Assembly: GCA_001592805.2 (NCBI GenBank)
Contig: CP051140.1
Span: 1,675,501-1,739,500 of the forward strand
Direction: 5' to 3'
DNA length: 64,000 nucleotides
From: Peltaster fructicola
Taxonomy: Eukaryota; Ascomycota; Dothideomycetes
In this document: positions 43,070 through 55,031 of the stretch, piece after piece
Position numbering within the stretch: the first letter of the stretch is position 1
How the letters are laid out: every line of letters begins with the position of its first letter
Position numbers and translations under genes: made by a program
The notes under the pieces: generated by a model
Seen by the model: the letters and a program-made list of their open reading frames with translations, nothing else
The model's database searches: none
What the model was told of the DNA's origin: nothing

Positions 43070-44666
43070 GGTGCGTGCAGTGTGTGTGGCGATGCTAGGA
43101 TGGATTCGCATATAGAGTAGACTGCACTATCTAGATAGTTTATGACCACGGGATCAGCACACGTGTGACTTCCACCTCGCTGTCTCCTTCTCTTCACCAA
43201 TACACATGCAATGCCGTGCTGAGTGGCAGCTGACATGAGTAACACAAGATCAAGTGAGCTAATGGTTGCAGGACATCATCAATAAGGATGGCATTACACC
43301 AAGCACTCTACGTCGTAATTTTATCGACCAGACCATCATGTACGAAATAGGACGTCAGACATTCTCACAGGTTCGCGAGTGCCAGCCATGCCAACTGCAA
43401 GCTATGCTGATCATACCATAGCTCACACCTAGGCCTCACTATCTTTGCCTAAGCTCTAAAGATCCCACAGCCTTGATGCCAACTCATTGCGGTGTTTCAC
43501 CATACTTCAGTATCACCAACCTTTTGCAGAACATGTCTGCTGGTGCGTTCGCGTCGGCAGATACTTCGCCTGATCAACAACGGAACGTTGACAGACTCTC
43601 AAGCGCTCAGAGGTATCCTCGAGCTCCTACAGCTCTTTGCTCAACGGTTCTGCTGTATACTCGTGTAGATACCAACGCCCTCGCACAGAATGCTTCGATT
43701 GACCTGCTCTTGGCTTGGCCTGCTTGGGTGGTTATCACTAGATGCCTATCACAGCCTTCATCTATTTCGCGTCGATTGTTCTGCCCGCAGTGGTCTAGAC
43801 ATTGCTTGATCAGACAGGCGTCGCCCGCAGTTCTCAGCTCACTCTGGCATCAGTTTCAGATCAGCCAGCTGTGCTAACTTCTCTCGTCTAGCAGCTTGTC
43901 GCTCAGCTCCGGAAGTGCAAAAGCGAGCGTTCGAATATTGGTTCTTGGGTCTGTTCTGACCTGCGACACTCTCCTTGGGAATTCGAGGGTGCTAGTGCAC
44001 TGGTCTGCCAACATGAATGAGCAGCCACGTGCCAGACCTGATGGAAAGTCCATCCCTTCGTTCGTGGACACTCTTCGGCCTTGACTCACCTCTGTGTTGG
44101 GAGATGTTGTACCTCTACTGCTAGACTGAGCCTGTAGTCGCACAGACAGCTGTGTGGCTCAGGACGGCAGCCGCTTCTGCGGTAGGTCTGGTTTTGGCTG
44201 ACTACACAACCCTTCACATAACGTAGCTGCGGAAAGATGAAGCCTTCGGATTTGACATCAGCCCTTGCATGCTCTGGCTGTACATCAAGGAAAATGCACT
44301 CCTTCAGCAAGTTGCACAGCTCGCAGGCTCAATACTGTATGGTCAGTGGCTGGACAGTTGAGCAGACGAGGTCTAAGGTAGGCGCCAAGCAATAGACACG
44401 ATCGCGCTTTACCAAAAGGAGATGCTGCCAGTTCGTGGTCAGGCAGCTCACTTCATAGCGTGACAGGATCACGTCAACTGTCAGCACCATGCGTGGTATC
44501 TGCTCATCGATTTCTCAAGCATGCACTTCTCGACAGCGTGATCGTTCAACACGATTGTTCCTGTCGACCGAGATGCAACTAGGCCTTCACGAGAGCAGTA
44601 TCGTGCAAGGTCAACAGACAGGCGCCCTTCACGCATTGTAAACTTCTCAGAAATACTTCCTTTACG
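43070..44666. other. Divergent intergenic region, 1.6 kb
   Basis: Between APC11 and SPO22. Open frames of 134 codons (43473-43877, plus) and 89 codons (44143-43874, minus) have no recognisable content or splice support. Probably regulatory, possibly with a small unrecognised gene. Confidence 0.35.
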
Positions 44667-47631
44667 ATGGCACCGAGTAAACCGCATCCTGCGAACAATG
44701 CCAATCCTCGTGTCAATACTATGCTGGGTATAGTGTCTTGAGAACAGACGGAAAAATCATAGTTACATCAGAATTGATAATCATTCTTAGATCTAGCAAG
44801 ACGACTTGAGCACGCACTCAGCAGTCGTGCAGGTGTCTCATCAACCCTCAGCAATGAGCTCACGGCAGCACTTGACCGGACGGATGCTTTCTCGATGAAA
44901 GCATCAACGTCAACAGTTGCATCCCAACTCGACAAGCTAGGCTGCTCCGTCTGGAACGCTTCCATTCGAATCGACTGTGGCTTTTCAGACAAAAGCGATG
45001 ACGAGACCCGGGCAATGACTAGACTCATCTCCTATGTGCGAGGATTTGCGTTCACACTTCTCGCTGCTGCAGTAATAACACCAGCTTCCAAGGACGACAC
45101 AAACTGTACGCTGCGATTGTTCAAGACTGCACTCAAAGCAACGCAGTCGGCACTGTCAAGCGAACAGACCGATCTAGCTCTTCGTCTGCTAGAAAGGTGC
45201 TCGGACTATGCCGGCGAGACTGATAATTCAGCACCTGTCGTGAACACCATCGAGAGTGAGGACTATTCTCTCGAAAGCCAGAATCGCTTTCTTATACAGA
45301 TATATCTGCTGCTTCGTGTTGAACACGCCAAGCTGTGTAGGAACTCTGACCTCGCCGAACACTTTCTGCGAAAGGTGGACCGTCAACATGTGAAACGTTC
45401 CATTGAACTCACGGAGAAAGCAGCATGTCTGTGTCACGATCTTGGACTTGCACTCGCTATCGCTGGTGAGCAAGACTCTTCACGCGCATGGCTGCTGAAG
45501 GCACTCGAGTGCATCAACGCGTGTACAGTACCGCAACTACAAAAGCGTATCCATGATCTTCGTCTCTCGATTACGACCAGGCTTGTGCGTCAACTGCTTA
45601 GCCTCCACGAAGAGCGAGCGAATCATGTAGCCTGGGATCTGGCGATGGAGTTGACAACCAAGCACGGCATTGACGATTGCTTGCATATCGTTGTGCTCGA
45701 GCTCGACGTTCTGCTGGCAATTGAGCCTCTCAGGCGGGATCTTCTAGGTCAGACAGCAATGCGCTTGACTATGAGCGATCTAAACGATGGAGATCTCGAG
45801 ATGTACGTGACCGTGAAAGCGCTTTTAACATAACTGACCACACTCTAGCATATCTCGAGCCATCAACAAAATCAAGATCCACGATCGAGGCTGTGCTGAA
45901 CAGATCCTCAGGCGACTTACACAACGACAATCGGTGCTGTCCGCAAGTACAGACGACTCTACAGCGAATCAGGGCCGCCTTGAAAGATGCCTGGTCACAT
46001 ACACGCACTTTCTTAGCTCCGAAGGCAGCTCGCAGACCTCCTCTCTATCGTTACTCTTCGACGACGTCTCCAATCATATGAAGGGACCACTGAGTACAGC
46101 AGCTACACATGCCATACAAAGTCTTCTATGGAGAGCCATTTCAAGTGAGACAGCTCCCACGAATCCCGACTTGCTACGAGCTCTACAGCACAAGATCCTA
46201 TTCAACTGTAGCAATGCTAATAGGGCTCGCATTCAACGAAAAGCAATACTGGCTTCGCTCCATGCTGCAGACTCGATCACAGCACGGCAAGTCTACTTTG
46301 AGATGTCTCCACATTGCCAGAGTGAGGCGCTCTCGCAATACATTGGCTTCAGGATCGCTCTCCAGTCAGATGACCACACATGGGCTGCGAGATGCCTCCA
46401 GGACATAGCAAAACAAACAACAGACGATCAGAGCTTACTTTACGCCTGTGCACTAGAGGCACAGCAATCATCGAAGCAAGTCTTTGCCATCGAGTCCTTG
46501 TCAGCTCTGGTCAACAGCACGCCATTGGCAAGCCTCACTCCATCATTGCTGCGATGCCTAGCACGATTGCTGCTGACCAACTATGATGTGACTGTGCTTC
46601 CGAACAATGTCCTCTTTGCGCAGTTCATGGGCCTGTTCGACCAGTTTGTGCAGCTTATCGAGGCGCGGCAAGAAGATCTTGACGGAGGGTGGCAGGACGA
46701 ATGTCAATGGTGGAGCAAGCATGCTCACAACCTCAGTCTAACATGCATCAACACTTCATCAGCCGACCACTCTGTACCCCTGCTCAAAGCTTGCATGCGC
46801 ATACTGAGCCGTATGCTCAGTGGCGAGCGCCAGGCTGAGCGAGAAGCTACAACGGCCAAGCTGCAAACTTGTCACTATATCGTTGCAACCATTTTGATCA
46901 GTAATGCTCGTAAGCAGACAGATGATGAGCCAATGTTGCAGCGATACCTGGAAGCGCGCCAAGAGATTCAGAACTACTTCAAGCTGGATCACCCTCAAGT
47001 TACTTCTACACTTCATGAACCACGACGACGATCCTCTCTTTTGAGACGCTACGAACTCGAAGCGATCATCAGGCTCAAACAATGGCAAGACTTGCAACTT
47101 ACGATAGCGAAATGCCTGGCGTTTGATGTCGATGCTGAGTGGAATAAGCTTGCAGACCTGGCCTTGATCTTACACAAGGAGCTCGCGCAAGTGGGCACCG
47201 ACTTCAGTATCCACGCACCAGATGCGCTCGAGCTGCTGCAGAAGTCTTTGAATGAGCTGTGGAAGAAAGAGAAGAACATCAAGCAGGTAGCTCGTTGGCT
47301 CCGAACCGCATTCGCCATCGACCTGTCCATCAATCAAGGAGTAAGCAGTAACAGTCATGTTACGTTGAAGCTATTGGACCAAGCGGCAGCACTGGCGAGT
47401 CGTGGCGCGCAAGGCTTGACTAATAGGTATCCTAGCGAAGAGCTACAATGGCTTGCGAGTGCAAGCTTCAATCATGGAGTTGACCATGGCATCAATGGCG
47501 GACAGCAGATAGCTTGGCAGCTCTTCGATGCTGCTCTAGAGCTGGCAAGATATGCAGACGACAATGGCGCATTACATGCAAGCTTGACGGCGAGAAGAGA
47601 GGAAGCGAGCAAGAAGATGAAGAGTAATTGA
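44667..47631 (+). CDS. SPO22: Meiosis protein SPO22/ZIP4
   Basis: A TPR-like helical protein of about 951 residues that promotes synaptonemal complex assembly and class I crossovers in meiosis. Three exons: 44667-44727, 44791-45802 and 45849-47631. Exon 1 (MAPSKPHPANNANPRVNTML) was found by its ATG and a clean GTATAG...CTTAG intron that restores the frame as LDLARRLEHALSS. Intron 2 is 46 bases (GTACGT, branch CTGAC, CTCTAG) and gives DLEIISRAINKI across the join. The protein is almost all alpha-helical with the SPO22/ZIP4 domain in its first half (LLERCSDYAGETDN, HDLGLALAIAGE). Its integrity indicates selection for a sexual cycle in the recent past. Confidence 0.87.
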
Positions 47632-47737
47632 TGCATTGCTTCAAGCGACCCACTCGTGTATCGGCTCAATATACTCATCTCGACAACACCTAGACGCCTG
47701 CGCTCCAGTATAGTACAAGTTTCGCACCCGGGAGATC

Positions 47738-49704
<1,967 letters not shown>

Positions 49705-50489
49705 ATGGCTACACTGAGATCGTCCGGCCTGGCGAGCATCTTCCGCTTCAGCGCACAACCGACAGCAGCAAGTCGATGCTCGAAATGTTTGAAAGCACAA
49801 CGATGTCCCTTCTCATCTGCTCGACCATATCGATCAAGCCAAGGCTCGAAACGACCTCTCATGACAGAGAGCGCTTTCAGGAATCAGTCCCTCGACAGTA
49901 GTATACCGCCGGCACCACCTCGCAACACTGGCACGCCCGACACGAGCATCACCAATGCCTCGAAAGCAACATGGCCGCCTACCTCGCCCTGGCAGGAGAA
50001 TGCATCTGTCCGAGAGGGTGAAGCCCAAAAGTCTAAGGCTATACCACCTGCAGTAGAGACTATTGCTGCCACGCCGGCAAAAGCGCCGGCGAAGAAGAGC
50101 AAGCTGAAACCACGAAAGGCAGCACTGAACCTGACACCAACCGCGGTTGAGCATCTTCGACAGTTACATGATCAGCCAGATGGAAAGTTCATAAGAGTCG
50201 GTGTCAAGAACCGTGGTTGCTCTGGCCTGGCTTACCATCTGGAGTATGTCGACAAGCCGGGCGCCTTTGACGAGACAGTGGAACAGGATGGTGTCAAGGT
50301 CCTGATAGACAGCAAAGCGTTGTTCTCGATCATCGGCAGTGAGATGGATTGGGCAGAGGATAAGCTCGCCGCACGCTTCGTCTTCAAGAACCCGAACATC
50401 AGTAAGTTGACGAGTAGTCTGTCCTATCATAGAACTAACGCCTCCTAGCTGAACAATGTGGTTGCGGCGAGTCTTTCAGCATTGGTTGA
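49705..50489 (+). CDS. ISA1: Mitochondrial iron-sulphur assembly protein Isa1
   Basis: A-type carrier that helps build [4Fe-4S] clusters on mitochondrial enzymes such as aconitase. Exons 49705-50401 and 50449-50489 give 245 residues. The first ~60 residues are basic and Ser/Arg-rich, a mitochondrial presequence, followed by a disordered linker. The A-type domain begins at LNLTPTAVEHLRQL and carries the three cluster-ligand cysteines: NRGCSGLAYHL and, after the intron, EQCGCGESF. The 47-base intron (branch ACTAAC) separates the two cysteine motifs, so the short last exon (TEQCGCGESFSIG) is needed for function and would be missed by single-exon calling. The open frame starts at TTG 49687; the first ATG is 49705. 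Confidence 0.9.
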
Positions 50490-50584
50490 GCGTATCTAAC
50501 ACTTTCCAACATCATCAGCATTGCATAAGCATGACGGACGATCTGTTACACGATCTGTATATATGTATACACTCTGTCGACCTT

Positions 50585-51009
50585 TCAGAATTTGCCCGGC
50601 TCAAAGTCAACGACTCTGATGTTTTGTATGATGCCGTCTAGACTCTTTACGAACTCAAGATGCGATGGATCCTTCTCCAGATAGTACCGTCTGTCTTCTT
50701 CGCTTTGAAATTCACTCACAAAACCGTGTGAGAATGCACCCTGTGTTCGTTAGTAGAGGTCTTCGACAGGGATTGGTCGTCGCTACTACTTGATGTCCTT
50801 CAGGACTGTTGTCCCGACCGCCACCATATGACTTCACATATGGCTTCTTCGTCTCGGGATGCAAGCAAGTATCCGAAAGTGCTAGCATGCGTGTACACAC
50901 CTGTAACGTTAGCTGGTAGATGCTTGAGGCGTTCGCTTCATACATCTTTGACCTGAGCGAAAGTTGTGGCTGGCTTAAACTCGAATAGCACAATGTGTAT
51001 TATAGGCAT
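50585..51009 (-). CDS. Dabb-domain (stress-responsive A/B barrel) protein
   Basis: A 110-residue ferredoxin-like dimeric barrel protein assembled from three exons: 51009-50944, 50900-50790 and 50740-50585. Introns are 43 and 49 bases, with branch sites GCTAAC and ACTAAC. The joined product reads PIIHIVLFEFKPATT, then HPETKKPYVKSYGGGRDNSPEG, then GFVSEFQSEEDRRYYLEKDP, FVKSL and VVDFEPG, a complete Dabb domain. Relatives are stress-induced or act in polyketide cyclisation; no polyketide synthase lies nearby, so a stress role is more likely. No single open frame covers it, so it is easily missed. It converges on ISA1, 95 bases between stops. Confidence 0.85.
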
Positions 51010-52734
51010 CCTGATGCTGGAGCTGGTGGCTAGTTTCTCTTGTGGCTACTCTCTGAACACTTGCCAGGGAATCAGACTATGATATGATTGTTGTATTACA
51101 TAAACCTATTCTCATGTACATGTAATAATGGTATAAGATAGAAGGATGACGTCGGAAGCCGACAGACCCACCACATCACACTTCGTTCCCTTGAGTACTA
51201 CCACGAGCCCCGAGCCATTGCAACTGTGATGATGCTGAATGATGCGGCAGAGCCGGATCAAGCCTGCCACTAGTGTGAAGCAGTCACTGTTCCTACGATC
51301 GAGTAGGCAATTGTCTCGACCTTCCAGTTGTGGTTTTCATATGTCCCACCACGGCCGCAGAATTTCAAGAATATCTTTGGCATCAAGCTGTGTAGTTGAG
51401 TTCATGCTTGTAAGAATCGTGACCGGCAATATCCACGAGTGGTAGTGCAGAACATGACCTGCCGCCTAGAGCACCGTCTTGATTCACAATCAATGCATGA
51501 CGGCACTGTCCGGTGAGTTGAAAGAGGGAGATTGCAAGCCGGGAAGCCTGCAGAGCTGCCAAGATTCAACGATGTTCTGACAGAGCCATGAGTAGCAGGT
51601 GCAAATGTCAGTGATTCACTCTGGCAGCTCAATGGCCGAAGCAAATATTGCCCTTTGCTGGACGCTCCAGGAGGTCTGGCTGTCCATTCTTTCCGGAGCG
51701 GGAGTCTTCTGGAGAGGCCTAGTCCTTTGGTTGATCTTGCTCACGTAGGTGTCGTATAGTCGTGAGCTTAAGTGCTTTTCAAGCAAGTGCACATTGCTGG
51801 GCACGACTTTTCCAAGCGCAGCTGGCATAGCCAAGGCGAACTTCGTGAGGATCTCATTCTGCTCGACGGTAGCGTTTGGAGCACGCAGCTTGACCTCCAT
51901 GCCATAGCGTGTGGCAATGGTGTAAGGAAAGTCTTGGACTGGCATTCACAGGTGAAGCTCGGCGGTATTGGTGTCCTTTGCTCTCGCCCAACGTTGTCTT
52001 GTCTTCTAGTGTATGAAGGACCCGTACCATTGAGTATTGCAACGAACCTCATATCCGTTCGAAGCTCAGCACTCCAGAGGAGAAATGCTTGGGTCCATCA
52101 CGGAGCTCAATTGTCCTTGATTGTACGTTTGTGCGGTATCCCGCGGTCAGCGTGTGGTTTCCTAGCATAGTATTGGGCTTCAATTTCCAGATGCAGAGTC
52201 ATGCTTCGAAGCTCGTCTTGTTGCTCATCTAGGCTGTGTATATGGACTCCTGATAAGCCATGGATGTAAGCGATCACGAGGATAATCAAGAGCAGTAAAA
52301 GAGATCGCAATACTCAGGCGACGCGTGAGACCCATGTCGCATCGATGCCGGCTCGACAAGAGAAGGAGAGTTGTCCATGAGACGAGCAAACCTATCAGGC
52401 TTTCCAATTATAGCTGTTTCAAAGACATCGCGAGCTGGGTCAGTCTGAAGATTGCGCAGAACGCGGTCTCTTTCAAGCTGCAACGACAATGGCTCTTGCG
52501 GTATGTAAAGGCCGACTACGCGACTTCGGTCAATGTATGTATCACGCGTGGTGTCACACACGAGATTATGCTTGAAAGGTGACGTGTTGACCAAGACGAA
52601 CGCGTTCACGAAGCTGATCAACACTTTGAGCGTCGATCACAACGTCATCCCTGACCATCACAACCACGCAACATCATCTTTCTGCGCGCCAAAAGCTTCT
52701 CTTCGTCGCATGAATAGAGCCATCATGTGCGAAG
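51010..52734. other. 1.7 kb gap with weak minus-strand open frames
   Basis: Two minus-strand frames have mild protein-like composition: 51945-51616 (109 codons from an ATG, with VHLLEKHLSSRLYDTYVSK) and 52624-52286 (112 codons, GTG at its head, with LQLERDRVLRNLQTDPARDVF). They do not join by any splice sites I could confirm and no domain was recognised. Possibly exons of a divergent small gene or remnants. The last 100 bases before 52735 are the DSC3 promoter. Confidence 0.3.
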
Positions 52735-53610
52735 ATGGCATCCATCCAGCCAGCCTTTCCGCTCGAGCTCATTATCCGCTTCTCGACATCTGAGCCAGAC
52801 CAGACTCTCCATATCCTCGACTCGCAGAAGACCTCAGGCCTAGGACTCAAGCAGCACATACGCGCCAAGCTTTCAGCATCAGCAAATAGTAATCGCTTAC
52901 GTCTCATCCATGCGGGCAAAGTCATAGCCGACAGCGCCGCGTTAAGTCAGAGCCTTGGGACACTTTCTGCGCCTCCAGGACGAGATTCTGGCACGGCAAA
53001 GAGCGAGAAGGCAAAGGGCAAGCTCCCTGTAAGAGAAGTGCGTGCGGCTACCAGAGTATACATACACTGCAGCATTGGCGATGTTCTGTCACCGGCGGAG
53101 CTTGAGCATGAGGCAAAGCAAGCTGAAGAGGCCAATGCTGCCTTGTTGTCTGACAACCCTCTAAAGCTCGATACGACAGCATCGCAGAGCTTCAAGAGCA
53201 CGCAAGATGTACACACCACCACTCCCGCACCACAGGGCTTCGATCGCCTGCTCTCTGCTGGCTTCACGCAAGCTGAAGTCGCCACTCTGCGCTCACAGTT
53301 CCTCGCGATCCAGTCCCATACACATACTCCTGACACCATGCCAACAGGGCCGGCCTTGCTTGCACTTGAGGAGAGATGGCTAGAGCAGCCAAACGCAAAC
53401 ACTGCTAATGGCAATGGTATGGCAGAAATCGATGGCGACGACGGGCTAGACGACATGCTATGGGGCAGCCTTGTCGGCTTCTTCTGGCCCATTGGTGTTA
53501 TGTGCTGGCTGATCCGAGAGGAGGGCGTCTGGAGTCGACGAAGACAGCTAATGGTACTGCTTGGAGTCTTCATTAATCTCATGTTCGGCTTCCTGCGACT
53601 TTTGAGATGA
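52735..53610 (+). CDS. DSC3: Golgi Dsc E3 ligase complex subunit 3
   Basis: A 291-residue single-exon membrane protein of the Golgi Dsc ubiquitin ligase, which activates SREBP in many fungi and extracts orphan membrane proteins. Residues about 9-118 are the ubiquitin-like DUF2407 domain (LELIIRFSTSEPDQTLHILD, LRLIHAGKVI, VYIHCSIGD). The C-terminal domain contains GFDRLLSAGFTQAEVATLRSQF, the usual Dsc3 signature, LEERWLEQ, and two membrane spans, SLVGFFWPIGVMCWLI and LMVLLGVFINLMFGFLRLL. Its stop is only 6 bases from the stop of the convergent RCC1-like gene, so the transcripts must overlap. Confidence 0.9.
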   Translation: MASIQPAFPLELIIRFSTSEPDQTLHILDSQKTSGLGLKQHIRAKLSASANSNRLRLIHAGKVIADSAALSQSLGTLSAPPGRDSGTAKSEKAKGKLPVREVRAATRVYIHCSIGDVLSPAELEHEAKQAEEANAALLSDNPLKLDTTASQSFKSTQDVHTTTPAPQGFDRLLSAGFTQAEVATLRSQFLAIQSHTHTPDTMPTGPALLALEERWLEQPNANTANGNGMAEIDGDDGLDDMLWGSLVGFFWPIGVMCWLIREEGVWSRRRQLMVLLGVFINLMFGFLRLLR

Positions 53611-53616
53611 AGGCTC

Positions 53617-54666
53617 TTATAGTTCTTGCAACAGCAAGGTCGATTTGGAGCCGCACATCACTCGTGTCACATGTCTGATACCCGGGACGTACGTCCAGCT
53701 CTCCTGGAATGCCGAGCCCAAAAGCCCAAGCTGACCGTGTGCATTCTCCCCGACGACAAAGACTCTACCGTCAGCAGTGGCAAGCACTGCGTGACCATTG
53801 CCGATGGAGACGTCAATGACATCTGGCTCGTCTTCAGCATCTAGCTCGACCAATGTCACCAGTTCGCCTTTCTTCGACTTGAGACATTCGAGCTCAGCTT
53901 CTTTGCCAGGCATACCTGAACCCCAGAGATATGCTGCGCCATCCTCCGAGAGGGCAGACCCCATCCATCCTCCCAGCGCTATCTTTCGCAACTTCAGCCC
54001 AGCTAGAGCCTCGACCAGCCCAGGCTTGTCCGCTGATGTTGCATCAGACCCGATCGTGCTGCGACCCAGCGAACGGTGACGAGGATCACCCCAAGTGTAG
54101 AGATTGTCGTTGTTCATCAGCATGGCAAAGCTGGCCATGCCGGCAATGAGCTGTTTCGGTCTACCTGGCACCATGTGATGTGCGACTGGATAGTTCTTCG
54201 GGTCAGTTGGCTCGAGATGCCACGCTTTGAAGGCTTCTAAAGTGGTAAACTCGCCGACGTGAGCAAGGTTGCCGTTTGGTGCTTGTGAGAAGATACAGGC
54301 GACGCGTCCATTGCCAGCCATTGCTAGAAAAGCAAGTGAAGGACTAGCAGCCGTGTCTGCCAGTGTAAAGCCTGACCCTGCGGGACACGACAGGTAGAGT
54401 CGTCCTGTATCGTCCAATGCTGCCTGGAAACCATCGTGGTCTCCGACTACTGAGCGTAGGACTGTATTGTTCTCGACTTTCTGCGTCCATTGCGTGTGTC
54501 CAACGCTCGCTATTACATTTGGTTTCTGAACGACAAGACTCGACCATGTAGATAAAACGACATCGTCTGTATCATTGCTGATGCTCTGAAACTCCTTGAC
54601 ATCTCCATCGAGCTCGCTAAGCTGTCGGAATGTGTTAAAGCCAGCTGCCAACCACTTCTGAGGCAT
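53617..54666 (-). CDS. RCC1-repeat protein
   Basis: A 349-residue single-exon beta-propeller protein. RCC1-type blades are visible: WLAAGFNTFRQLS at the start, GDHDGFQAALDDTGRLYLSC, ASFAMLMNNDNLYTWGDPRHRSLGR, GGWMGSALSEDGAAYLWGSG, and GNGHAVLATADGRVFVVGENAHGQLG. The repeats are too divergent and too few for the Ran exchange factor Rcc1 itself (Pim1), so this is an RCC1-like protein of the fungal ATS1/YLR-type group of unknown partner. It ends 6 bases from the convergent DSC3 gene. Confidence 0.85.
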   Translation of the reverse strand: MPQKWLAAGFNTFRQLSELDGDVKEFQSISNDTDDVVLSTWSSLVVQKPNVIASVGHTQWTQKVENNTVLRSVVGDHDGFQAALDDTGRLYLSCPAGSGFTLADTAASPSLAFLAMAGNGRVACIFSQAPNGNLAHVGEFTTLEAFKAWHLEPTDPKNYPVAHHMVPGRPKQLIAGMASFAMLMNNDNLYTWGDPRHRSLGRSTIGSDATSADKPGLVEALAGLKLRKIALGGWMGSALSEDGAAYLWGSGMPGKEAELECLKSKKGELVTLVELDAEDEPDVIDVSIGNGHAVLATADGRVFVVGENAHGQLGLLGSAFQESWTYVPGIRHVTRVMCGSKSTLLLQEL

Positions 54667-55031
54667 TGCACTTCAGTCGAAACCCTCAACGTCCCTAGCA
54701 TGCTATGCCTCTGTTACGAGGTGCTCGCACCACAGTGATCGCGCCACAGTGATCGTTCTATGACATCTAACAGCAGAAAGGGATTCAGACAGCTGATGTT
54801 GCAAGCACAAGGCCGCGGACCCTGGCTACATAATGTTCGAAATTGTGAATGACTGTACTGTTATGCAAGGGTATAGCAATGTACAAACGCGCTCTTTCTC
54901 ATATGCAATCCCACGCAATGCCATCATTCAACCTTGTCCAGCCATATCAGACAGTAGAGCTCCAGTAGCCAATCTCAGCCGTCTAGCACCAAGCAGCTCA
55001 TAAGCTGAAATCTGCCATGCCAAGACAGCTA
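54667..55031. other. Intergenic region, no gene seen
   Basis: 365 bases. It contains a short tandem copy of CCACAGTGATCG (about 54730-54755). Promoter of the RCC1-like gene and 3' end of the RabGAP gene. Confidence 0.4.

Noticed and set aside
43473-44143. 134-codon plus and 89-codon minus frames between APC11 and SPO22
   Set aside because: No recognisable motif and no support from splice sites; kept as intergenic.
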